DNA of 64,000 bases. It comes from Actinomycetes bacterium. GTDB lineage: Bacteria; Actinomycetota; Acidimicrobiia; Acidimicrobiales; Palsa-688. The stretch covers positions 38,603 through 102,602 of the forward strand of contig JAJZMF010000035.1 in assembly GCA_021850325.1 (NCBI GenBank), written 5' to 3'. The notes under the pieces were generated by a model that worked only from the letters and a program-made list of their open reading frames with translations, had not been told where the DNA came from and searched no databases. How positions within the stretch are numbered: position 1 is the stretch's first letter; every line of letters starts with the position of its first letter. This document shows positions 9,120-16,586 of this stretch, in pieces. The translations under genes were made by a program, and so were the position numbers.

Positions 9120-10979
9120 TCAGATCAGCCCGCCCGCGCCGGCCCGTGGGTAGCTCCGGTAGTTCGAGCCGATCCAGAGCTGCTCGGGCATGTCGGAGAT
9201 GTACCCCGGCCACTCCACGCCGTCGTAGCCGAGGTCGTTCTTCGCCAGCGCCGGTCCTTGCACGAAGGGCCAGTACAGGAAGGCGTAGAGCCCGTGCCAA
9301 AGGAACACCCCCGGGGCGTCCTTGGTGAGCAGCGTCTGTGCCTCGGTGTAGATCTCCTGGCGCTTGGCAGGGTTCGACTGTGCCGCACCTTGGGCGAGCA
9401 GGTTGTCGTACTGGGCGTTGTCCCAGTCGTGACGACCTCCGCTCTTGTAGACGCTGAGCATGTTCGAGGCGTCGAAGTAGTCCATGCCGTAGGTGCAGAA
9501 CGCCATGTCCAGCTGGGTGGGGTGCGCCTCCATCTTCGAGTAGAAGGTCGTGTTGTCCAGTTCCTGCAGGAGGATCGTCGGGTTGCCGTTGAACAGGACG
9601 GCGTTCCACGTGGCGACCAGGGCCTGGACCACGGACCCGGTCAAGGTGGAGCTCAGCACCTCGGCGGCCGGGTAGCTGAGGGTCGTGGTCGGGAAGTTCT
9701 TGCCCCCCGGGTACCCGGCGTCGGCCAGCAGCTTCTGCGCCAGGCGCGTGTCGTAGTTCGTGTACTTCTCGAGGGGCTTGGACACGGCAAAGGGGTAACC
9801 GGGTGCCAGGTAGCCATAGGCCGGGACCGCCACCGGGGCGAGCAGGGAGCTGATGAGCGCCTGGCGGTTGACGGCGTGGGCGAAGGCCTGCCGGACCCTG
9901 GGGTCGGTGAACGGCTTCTTCTTGGTCTTGAAGGCCACGTAGTAGATGCGGAAGTCCTGCGGGTTCATGTAGACCGGCAACTTGTTGATCTTCGGCATGG
10001 TCTTCACGGTCTCCAGGTCGCTCTTGTACAGAGAGCCGTCCTGGGTGTTGGGGGGCGCGCTCTGCACTGTGTCGACCTCGCCCGTCTCGAACAGCGGCAC
10101 CTGGTAGGTCCCGGAGTAGATCTTGGCGATCGGGTACTGGATGTACGGCTTGAACGGCGCCGTGTACTTGCGGTTCGGCTGGAGCACCACATGGGCTGTC
10201 GGGTCGAAGGTGCGGAGCGTGTACGGCCCGCACGTTATGCACGTTGCCGGGTCGATGTTGTAGAGCCCGTTACCGTACTTCGCAAGCCCTGCCGCGGAGA
10301 GGGGGTACGAGTAGAGCATGGCGTTGGGCATGTAGGCGATCGGAGCCTCGGTGGTGACCACAAAGGTGTACTTGTCCTTGCCCACACCGACGCCGAGCGA
10401 GCTGAGGGGCGCCTTGCCGGCCACCGCCTCCGTGTAGTTCTTGATGATGCCGGACCAGTACCAGCTGAAGTCCCAGGCATGCTTGGGGTCGGCGGAGTAG
10501 CGGAAGGTCTCCACGAAGTCCTTCGCGGTCAGCTCGTTGCCGTCCGACCACATGATGCCGGGCCGGATCTTGAACTCCCAGGTCGTAGGTGAGGTCTGGG
10601 ACCAGCTCTGGGCGGCCCCCGGCACCAGCTTGAAGTTGTTGTTCAACCTCACGAGCCCGATGTTGAACAGGTCCGCATTTGGGGCCCGGGAGTAGACGGT
10701 CTCATAGAAGTCGAGGGCCTTGTACGTCTGGCCCACCGAGTTGTTGTAGGTCGAATAGAACTGCATCTGTGCCGGTGCCAGGCCCAGCACCTTCGAGGCG
10801 GAGGCCACTCGTGCCTTGGCGACGTCGCGCAGATGGGACTCGAAGAGCGAGCCCGCCCGTCCGCCAAGGAGCAGGCCTGCCGCACCCAGCCCACCGGCAG
10901 CCAGGAAGTTCCGCCGGCTCATATCCGGCAGACCGTTCCTGCCGGTCGGGCGCACAACCTCGGGATGTTCTTCGCTCAT
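9120..10979 (-). CDS. oppA: Oligopeptide-type extracellular solute-binding protein (SBP family 5, Tat-exported)
   Basis: A 619-residue lipid-free binding protein. ATG 10979 is chosen because AAAGGAG lies upstream. The N-terminus carries a twin-arginine signal (MSRRNFLAAGGLGAAGLLLGG), so the protein should be exported folded by the Tat route. The mature part is family 5: SWSQTSPTTWEFKIRPGIMWSDG, LTAKDFVETF, DPRVRQAFAHAVNRQALI, LADAGYPGGKNFPTTTLSYP, and the C-terminal VFLWHGLYAFLYWPFVQGP. The ligand is usually a peptide but can be an opine, nickel complex or other small molecule. It is the first transporter gene, 70 bp after the regulator gene, and probably sits in the same transcript. Confidence 0.92.
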   Translation of the reverse strand: MSEEHPEVVRPTGRNGLPDMSRRNFLAAGGLGAAGLLLGGRAGSLFESHLRDVAKARVASASKVLGLAPAQMQFYSTYNNSVGQTYKALDFYETVYSRAPNADLFNIGLVRLNNNFKLVPGAAQSWSQTSPTTWEFKIRPGIMWSDGNELTAKDFVETFRYSADPKHAWDFSWYWSGIIKNYTEAVAGKAPLSSLGVGVGKDKYTFVVTTEAPIAYMPNAMLYSYPLSAAGLAKYGNGLYNIDPATCITCGPYTLRTFDPTAHVVLQPNRKYTAPFKPYIQYPIAKIYSGTYQVPLFETGEVDTVQSAPPNTQDGSLYKSDLETVKTMPKINKLPVYMNPQDFRIYYVAFKTKKKPFTDPRVRQAFAHAVNRQALISSLLAPVAVPAYGYLAPGYPFAVSKPLEKYTNYDTRLAQKLLADAGYPGGKNFPTTTLSYPAAEVLSSTLTGSVVQALVATWNAVLFNGNPTILLQELDNTTFYSKMEAHPTQLDMAFCTYGMDYFDASNMLSVYKSGGRHDWDNAQYDNLLAQGAAQSNPAKRQEIYTEAQTLLTKDAPGVFLWHGLYAFLYWPFVQGPALAKNDLGYDGVEWPGYISDMPEQLWIGSNYRSYPRAGAGGLI

Positions 10980-11049
10980 GGTCTGGTGGCTCCTTTGTGC
11001 CTGGTTGAACTGGTTCCGTTTGTCATCTCGGTGCTCGCCCCCCGCCGCC

Positions 11050-11784
11050 TCAGGTTGCTGCTTCTTGAGGGACAGGGAGCTTCTGCGCTGTTGCTCTTCG
11101 GGACGGACGGTCCCCGGCGACATCGTGGGACTCGCCGGTGACCTCCCTCAGGTACTTGTAGACGGTGTAGCGGCTGATCCCCAGCGCGGCAGCGACGTAG
11201 GGCACTGCGTCCTGCACCAGGAACAGACCGGCCTTCTCGAGACGCGTGATGACCTCTACGCGATGGTGCTTGCGCATGAGCTCTACAGGGACGGCGGTCT
11301 CGGCGATGACCTCGTTGACAGCATCGGCGACCAGGTCGGCCACGTCGGGAAGGAAGTTCTCGACCGGGCGGTGGTGGCCCGCGCTCTCAGGCTGGACGCC
11401 GGCCTCGAGCAGTTCCCCGAGCGAGACGCTCAGCTCCAGCCACTCGGTGATGTCGACATTGATGCAGAGGCAGGCAAAGGGTGCCCCTCTGTCGTCGCGG
11501 GCGAAGATCGTGGACGATTGGAGCCGGCGGCCGGCCTTGCTGGTGGTGTGGTAGCGGTAGAGGTCGTTGTTCCTCCCCGCCTGGAGGTGCTGGAGCAACA
11601 AGTCCGTCGGCGGTGCACCCGGCTTGCGCTCCGTCAGCCCACCGGATATCGCCACCACGGAGTGGTCTATCCGCCGCAGGTCGTGCAGCACGACCTCCGC
11701 CCGCGGGCCGAGGGCACAAGCGAGGGGCTCGACAAGCAGCGTCAAGACACCGACGACCTGGTCCTTGGAGGCCTGCCTGGGCAT
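11050..11784 (-). CDS. YheO/DauR-type PAS-HTH transcriptional regulator
   Basis: A 244-residue regulator starting at ATG 11784 with GGAAGA upstream. Residues about 8-120 form the YheO-like PAS domain (LACALGPRAEVVLHDL, DHSVVAISGG, YRYHTTSKAGRRLQSSTIFARD, PFACLCINVDIT). Residues about 190-230 form the C-terminal helix-turn-helix (VPYVAAALGISRYTVYKYLREV), as in E. coli DauR, which represses D-arginine catabolism genes. The C-terminus (RRATAQKLPVPQEAAT) extends beyond the HTH. It is the promoter-proximal gene of the peptide-transporter operon and probably senses the imported compound through the PAS domain. Whether it activates or represses cannot be told from sequence. Confidence 0.88.
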   Translation of the reverse strand: MPRQASKDQVVGVLTLLVEPLACALGPRAEVVLHDLRRIDHSVVAISGGLTERKPGAPPTDLLLQHLQAGRNNDLYRYHTTSKAGRRLQSSTIFARDDRGAPFACLCINVDITEWLELSVSLGELLEAGVQPESAGHHRPVENFLPDVADLVADAVNEVIAETAVPVELMRKHHRVEVITRLEKAGLFLVQDAVPYVAAALGISRYTVYKYLREVTGESHDVAGDRPSRRATAQKLPVPQEAAT

Positions 11785-11880
11785 CAGTCTTCCATTAGCG
11801 AGTCACTGCGTTGACGCGCACGTCCTCACTACCCCCCCGGTGGCCGGCACTCAGTGTGAGCGGCTGCCACTCCGAGTTGA

Positions 11881-11909
11881 AGAGTACGGCCAATGACCAT
11901 CGTTGTCAA
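11881..11909 (-). promoter_or_regulatory. Sigma-70 promoter of the regulator/oligopeptide-transporter operon
   Basis: Reading the minus strand, TTGACA (11909-11904) is followed by exactly 17 nt and TACTCT (11886-11881). This is a consensus -35 and a good TAnnnT -10, leaving an untranslated leader of about 90 nt before the DauR-type start at 11784. It is the best promoter match at this end of the window, and the same-strand genes down to 1335 have no other comparable site. Confidence 0.75.
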
Positions 11910-11910
11910 G

Positions 11911-11929
11911 GGCCCTGCGACCGAGGGCC
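11911..11929 (-). terminator. Short GC hairpin after the Ehr operon
   Basis: GGCCCT and AGGGCC form a 6 bp stem with a 7-nt loop, 55 bp after the last gene of the complex-I-like operon and immediately upstream of the next promoter. No T-run follows, so if it terminates it does so weakly or with Rho. Confidence 0.35.
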
Positions 11930-11984
11930 GGGCGACCGGCGCCAGGCGCGAGCCCGACCCCCGCCAGCCGACCGGGACGGCCCC

Positions 11985-13484
11985 TCAGAGGTCGTTGCCC
12001 GCGTAGGACAGGTTGAAGCTCTTGTTGGCCAGCGGGAAGTCGGGGACGATCGTGCCGGCGAGGGCGACGGACAGCGCCGGCCAGGTGAGGAACGACGGGT
12101 CGACGACCTTGCAGCGGGTCAGGCGCCCGTTGGCGGCGACCTCGACGCGGTGCACGACCGTGCCCCGCCAGGCCTCGACGACCCCGAGCCCTGAACCGGC
12201 ACGGTGGGGCAGTTCAGCTACGCCCGCCTCGAGCGAGCGGGCGCGGCCGGCCAGCTCGGCAACGAGGCGCAGCGACGCTGCGACCTCACGGGCCCGGACC
12301 ATGAAGCGCGCCAGCACGTCGCCTGCCTCCTCGGTGACGCTCAGCGGACCGGGGCCGAAGTCGGTGAAGGGATGAGCCACCCGGGCGTCGAGGTTGACGC
12401 CGGATCCCCGGGCGACGACCCCGAGCGCCCCGATGGCCCGGGCGTCGTCGGCGGACAGCACCGCCGTCCCCTTGAAACGGTCCATGACCACGGTGTTGGA
12501 CGTGGCGAGCTCGACGAGCTCCTCGACCCGGGCCGCCGTCTCGGACAGCTCGGCTCCGGTGGGGAGCCGCCGCAGCGCCGTCCCGCCGGGCCGGATCGCG
12601 CCCCGCAACAGGCGGTGCCCGGTCACCTCACCGGCCAGGCGGAGCAGACGCTCACGCAGCGTGAGGGCACGGGCCTGGGCTACGCCGAAACCCACGTCGT
12701 TGCAGAGGGCGCCCAGGTCGGCGACGTGGTTGGTCACCCGCTCCAGTTCGACCACGACCGCCCGCAGCACCTGGGCCTCCTCCGGGAGCTCGACCCCCAG
12801 GGCGTCTTCCACAGCGAGGCAGTAGGCGAGCGTGTGCCCGGCCGCCGTGTCACCCGAGGTACGCTCGGCGAGGACGACGCCGCCAGCCACCGGGCGGCCC
12901 TCGAAGAGCTTTTCGATCCCGCGGTGGACGAACCAGAGGCGGGCTTTCATCTCGAGGATGGTCTCTCCCACCACCGAGAAGCGGAAGTGCCCGGGTTCGA
13001 TCAGCCCGGCGTGCACCGGCCCGACCGGGATCTCGTAGGCACCGGGGCCCTCCACGGTGACGAAGGGGAAGAGTTCGGGCTCGACCAGCATGGCCGGAGG
13101 CGGGCCGGCGTCCCGGCGCAAGGGGTGCCAGTGCCTCGGCCAGTGCGGGTGCCGCACGAGCGGGCGGGGGTAGGGATGGCCGACCGGCTCGGTCCCGAAC
13201 AGGTCCGATAGCTCTCGCTCGAAGCGGCCGGCAGGGAAGGACAGGGCGGCCAGGGACGGCACGGTGGGGCGTGCCTTGTCCAGGCGCAGGTGCAGTTCGG
13301 CCCGGCGGTCAGGGGGCCCGGCGCAGAAGACGTACACCACCCGTAGGGCGTCCCCGTCGTCGTGCCCGGCCACAAGGGCCAGGCGGAAGCCGGCACCGAG
13401 CAGCGCTTCGGCCCGGGCACGGAGGTCGGCGGCGGCAACGTCCTCCGTCGTGCGCACGGACGCCGTGCCCACCTCCCCGCTCAT
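11985..13484 (-). CDS. hycE: HycE-like (NuoC-NuoD fusion) large subunit lacking Ni-Fe ligands
   Basis: A 499-residue protein starting at ATG 13484, which shares one base with the upstream stop (TGATG). Residues about 20-110 are the NuoC/30-kDa-like part (LSFPAGRFERELSDLFGTEPVGHPYPRPLV). Residues 130-499 are the NuoD/49-kDa/hydrogenase large-subunit fold (EIPVGPVHAGLIEPGHFRF, FVHRGIEKLFEG, LERVTNHVADLGAL). Real [NiFe] enzymes have RxCxxC and DPCxxC; here the first becomes R208-T-S210-G-D-T213 and the second DP-S464-F-L-T467. All four Ni-Fe cysteines are therefore gone and the protein cannot hold the hydrogenase metal centre. This is the signature of Ehr (energy-converting hydrogenase-related) complexes and matches the M. 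tuberculosis Rv0087 arrangement. The electron donor or acceptor is unknown. Confidence 0.9.
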   Translation of the reverse strand: MSGEVGTASVRTTEDVAAADLRARAEALLGAGFRLALVAGHDDGDALRVVYVFCAGPPDRRAELHLRLDKARPTVPSLAALSFPAGRFERELSDLFGTEPVGHPYPRPLVRHPHWPRHWHPLRRDAGPPPAMLVEPELFPFVTVEGPGAYEIPVGPVHAGLIEPGHFRFSVVGETILEMKARLWFVHRGIEKLFEGRPVAGGVVLAERTSGDTAAGHTLAYCLAVEDALGVELPEEAQVLRAVVVELERVTNHVADLGALCNDVGFGVAQARALTLRERLLRLAGEVTGHRLLRGAIRPGGTALRRLPTGAELSETAARVEELVELATSNTVVMDRFKGTAVLSADDARAIGALGVVARGSGVNLDARVAHPFTDFGPGPLSVTEEAGDVLARFMVRAREVAASLRLVAELAGRARSLEAGVAELPHRAGSGLGVVEAWRGTVVHRVEVAANGRLTRCKVVDPSFLTWPALSVALAGTIVPDFPLANKSFNLSYAGNDL

Positions 13485-14944
13485 CACCTGACCACGGCCC
13501 GGGCGGCGGCATAGAGCAGCGACTGGAGCGGCCAGGCGGAGAGCCCCAGCACGGCGCAGGCGACGAGACCGCTGACGAGCGGGGCCCCGACCAGGCGCGA
13601 CGTAGGCGAGGGGCCTGCTCCCGGGCCGCCCAGGAGCAGGTGACGGCCGTGGGCGGCCACGGCGGTGAAGATGACCGCCATGGCCAGCAGGGACAGGCCG
13701 GCGGCCCAGCCGAGCCCGACCGCCATCTCGCCCCGGAACATGTTCAGCTCGCTCACGAAGAGGCTGAACGGCGGGAGGCCCAGCAGGGCGACGAGGCCGA
13801 AGCCGAACACTCCGCCCAGCAGCGGCCGGCGGGCGAGCAGAGCCGGCACCTCCCCGATCTCGGTCGTCCCCTCCATCAGGGCGATCTCGCCCGAGGCGAG
13901 GAAGAGCACGGCCTTGGCCAGCCCGTGGCCCAGGACGTGCAACAGTACTGCCGCGACGGCAAGGGTCGTGCCCGCCGCTGCCCCCAGGGCGATCAGGCCC
14001 ATGTGCTCGATGCTGTGATAGGCGAGCATCCGCTTGAGGTCGTGCTGGGTGAGCAGGAGCGAAGCGGCGACGATGAGGGAGCTGAGGCCCACGATTACGA
14101 GGAGTGTGCGGGTGTAGCCGGGCCCGAGGGCCCCGTCGGCGACGGCCTTGAACCGCAGCAGAGCGTAGAAGGCGACGGTGAGCAGTACCCCTGACATGAG
14201 GGCCGAGACCGGGGCAGGGGCCTGGCTGTGGGCGTCGGGCAGCCAGCTGTGCATAGGGGCGAGCCCCACCTTTGTGCCGTAGCCCAGCACCAGGAGCGCC
14301 ATGGCGAGGCGAACCACGCCAGGGTCGAGGTGGCGCGAAGCGTGCAGGAGAGAGGTCCAGTTGAGGACAGAACCTCCCGTCGGGTGACCTGGTACGTGCA
14401 GGGCCGCGAAGTAGACGAGCACGGTGCCGAGGAACGCCAGCGCGATGCCGACCGAGCAGATGACGACGTACTTCCACGATGCCTCGAGCGCTTTGTCGCT
14501 GCGGCGGTGCCCCACCAGGAAGGCGGTGGCGATCGTCGTGGCCTCCACCGCCACCCAGAGCGCCCCCAGGTTGGCCGCGAGGACCGCAAAGAGCATGCAG
14601 GTGACGAAGAGCTGGACGAGCAGGCTGTAGAGCGAGGCGTGCCGTCTGCCCTGCCCGCCCCGGACGGTCTCGACCTCCAGGTAGCGGACCGACTGCACCG
14701 ACGCCAGGAGGGAGATGGCGCCGATGACCACCACCATGAAGGCGCTCAGGGCATCAGCGCGGAGCGAGCCGTCGAGAGCAACGAGCACCTGGTGGTGGTC
14801 GGCCCGGACGGCAAGGCTGACCCCCAGGCCGAGCACGGCAGCATTGGCCAGGACCATCGCCCAGCCGACGCTGCGACGCCAGGGCAGCACCGCAGCCAGC
14901 ACACCGGCCGCGAGAGGGACGACGAGGACAGCGGTGACGAGCAT
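13484..14944 (-). CDS. hycQ: HyfF/HycQ-like proton-pumping membrane subunit
   Basis: A 486-residue polytopic membrane protein (about 13-14 helices) of the NuoL/M/N antiporter family. It starts at ATG 14944 with a one-base TGATG overlap. Family features include the ETTTIATAFLVG-type helix, here VEATTIATAFLVGHRRS, and the strongly conserved TKVGLAPMHSWLPDAHSQAPAPVSALMSG, followed by QHDLKRMLAYHSIEHMGLI with the discontinuous-helix lysines and histidines, and HGLAKAVLFLASGEI. These residues form the proton path in complex I. It corresponds to Rv0086 (hycQ) in gene order. It should couple redox chemistry of the peripheral arm to ion movement. Confidence 0.9.
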   Translation of the reverse strand: MLVTAVLVVPLAAGVLAAVLPWRRSVGWAMVLANAAVLGLGVSLAVRADHHQVLVALDGSLRADALSAFMVVVIGAISLLASVQSVRYLEVETVRGGQGRRHASLYSLLVQLFVTCMLFAVLAANLGALWVAVEATTIATAFLVGHRRSDKALEASWKYVVICSVGIALAFLGTVLVYFAALHVPGHPTGGSVLNWTSLLHASRHLDPGVVRLAMALLVLGYGTKVGLAPMHSWLPDAHSQAPAPVSALMSGVLLTVAFYALLRFKAVADGALGPGYTRTLLVIVGLSSLIVAASLLLTQHDLKRMLAYHSIEHMGLIALGAAAGTTLAVAAVLLHVLGHGLAKAVLFLASGEIALMEGTTEIGEVPALLARRPLLGGVFGFGLVALLGLPPFSLFVSELNMFRGEMAVGLGWAAGLSLLAMAVIFTAVAAHGRHLLLGGPGAGPSPTSRLVGAPLVSGLVACAVLGLSAWPLQSLLYAAARAVVR

Positions 14945-15600
14945 CAGTCGTGGAGCTCCCGGAGCTGGTCGAGGTCGAACTGGCCGAAGCGCGCCCGCAT
15001 GGCGGTGGCGAGCACCTGGAGCACGACCACGACCAACAGGACGTCGAGCGAGGTCCCCAGTTCGACCAGCAGGGGCACCCCGGCTGTGAGAAGGAACGCC
15101 ACCAGGGCAACCCCGTTGTCGACCAGGAGGAGCCCGACGATCTGTGAGACCGCCTTCCTCCTGGTGACAAGGACGAAGAAGCCCAGCAGCACAGTGGCGA
15201 GGCCGAGCGGCGCAAGGCGGGTTAGCGGGCTCGGGAAGAGAGCCGTCAGCGGGCCGGCGACCACGTATGAGAGGACGACGAGGACGGCGGCCGCCACAAG
15301 GGAAGCCGGGACGTTGACCAGGGGTGCTGTCTCCCGGCTGCCCGGGGCCGCCCGCACCGCCCGGGCCAGGAGGCCCGGGATGACAAAGCCCTTGGCGACC
15401 AGCACCACTCCGGCGACCACACCCAGGCCCACCGCTCCGTTGTGCACTGCGAGCACGATGGCCAGGGTGGCGAGAGCGCACCCCTGGAGCGCCAGCACCG
15501 AGGTCAACGCCCTGAGGTCCCTACGCCAGAGGGCGAGGACCGCACCGGCGAGCACGACCCCGGCGGACAGCTGCACCAGGTCGAGCGGGGCACCCGCCAT
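14944..15600 (-). CDS. hycP: HyfE/HycP-like small membrane subunit (NuoK-related)
   Basis: A 218-residue membrane protein with about seven hydrophobic segments. I choose ATG 15600, whose overlap TGATG matches the neighbouring junctions; a GTG one codon upstream is the alternative. The N-terminal half has the duplicated NuoK-like character (LRALTSVLALQGCALATLAIVLA, VVLVAKGFVIPGLLAR), and the C-terminal half contains RRKAVSQIVGLLLVDNGVALVAFLL, which resembles the NuoK core. HyfE proteins sit between the H+-channel subunits and the NuoH-like subunit. It matches Rv0085 (hycP) in order and size. Confidence 0.87.
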   Translation of the reverse strand: MAGAPLDLVQLSAGVVLAGAVLALWRRDLRALTSVLALQGCALATLAIVLAVHNGAVGLGVVAGVVLVAKGFVIPGLLARAVRAAPGSRETAPLVNVPASLVAAAVLVVLSYVVAGPLTALFPSPLTRLAPLGLATVLLGFFVLVTRRKAVSQIVGLLLVDNGVALVAFLLTAGVPLLVELGTSLDVLLVVVVLQVLATAMRARFGQFDLDQLRELHD

Positions 15601-16586
15601 CACCTGGCCACCAGCCCGGTCATCACGGCCACGACGGCGAGGACGAAGCCTCCGGCCAGGAGCTCGGGCACCCGGAACAACCGGAGCTTGGCCGTGGAGA
15701 CCTCTACAAGGGCGATCAGCACGGCCATGGCCGCGGTCTTGGCACCGAGCGCGGCGAGGGCGACCACGACGGCCGGGCCACTAACGGACGCGTCGATGCC
15801 CCAGGGAAAGAACAGGTTGGCCAGTAGGCCGAGCAGCAGCCCGAGACGCATGGCCTCACCCATGGTGACCAGGGCCAGGTCCGGCCCGGCCTGCTCCAGG
15901 ACCATCGCCTCGTGGACCATCGTGAGCTCCAGGTGGGTCGAGGGGTTGTCGACGGGTACCCGGCCCGTCTCGGCGATGACCACTACGACCAGAGCGGCCA
16001 GGGCCAGGAGCCGCTGCGGGCTGGCCAGCCATCCGGGGTGAGCCAAGCTGGCGTCGACGATCCCAGGCAGGTTGGAGGTGCCGGACTGGACGGCTAGGGC
16101 GAGTACTCCTACCAGCAACGCCGGTTCAGAGATCGCCCCGATGGTCATGGCCCGGCTCGACCCCATGCCACCGAAGGCCGTACCGGCGTCGAGGCCGCCC
16201 AGGGCGAGGGCCACCGACCCCATGAGGAGCAGGTAGACGACGACGAACGCATCGGCGCCCGTGGCCACGACCGGGCGGGTGGTGACGAGCGGGGTGAAGG
16301 CAGCGGCAACGGCAGCGGACGCGACGAGCAGGCGGGGGGCGAGGGCCGTGACCGCGCTCGCCTGGTCGGCCCTGACCGCTTCCTTGCGCACCAGCTTGCG
16401 CAGGTCGAGGAGGACCTGGGTGACCGGGGGCCCGGTGCGGCCCTCGGCCCGGGCCCGGACCTTCCCCATCAGCCCGAGGAGCAGGGGCCCTCCCAGGGCC
16501 ACGGCCCCGACCTGGAGGACCGACGCCGCAGCCGTGGCCCATGCGCTCGGGCCCCCGGCCACCACGGTGGCGGTGGTCGCCGTCAC
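15600..16586 (-). CDS. hycD: HycD/HyfC-like membrane subunit (NuoH-related)
   Basis: A 328-residue membrane protein starting at GTG 16586, which overlaps the upstream stop as GTGA. It has the NuoH/HycD motifs around the quinone-chamber analogue: GPPVTQVLLDLRKLVRKEAV in the first cytoplasmic loop, GGMGSSRAMTIGAISEPALL, and AETGRVPVDNPSTHLELTMVHEAMVLE with conserved acidic residues. About eight transmembrane helices are visible. It joins the peripheral redox arm to the antiporter-like subunits. Order and size match Rv0084 (hycD). Confidence 0.92.
   Translation of the reverse strand: MTATTATVVAGGPSAWATAAASVLQVGAVALGGPLLLGLMGKVRARAEGRTGPPVTQVLLDLRKLVRKEAVRADQASAVTALAPRLLVASAAVAAAFTPLVTTRPVVATGADAFVVVYLLLMGSVALALGGLDAGTAFGGMGSSRAMTIGAISEPALLVGVLALAVQSGTSNLPGIVDASLAHPGWLASPQRLLALAALVVVVIAETGRVPVDNPSTHLELTMVHEAMVLEQAGPDLALVTMGEAMRLGLLLGLLANLFFPWGIDASVSGPAVVVALAALGAKTAAMAVLIALVEVSTAKLRLFRVPELLAGGFVLAVVAVMTGLVAR

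Noticed and set aside
9258..10592. 444-codon plus-strand open frame opposite the solute-binding protein
   Set aside because: Composition is that of an antisense shadow; the minus strand carries a Tat signal and SBP family 5 motifs.
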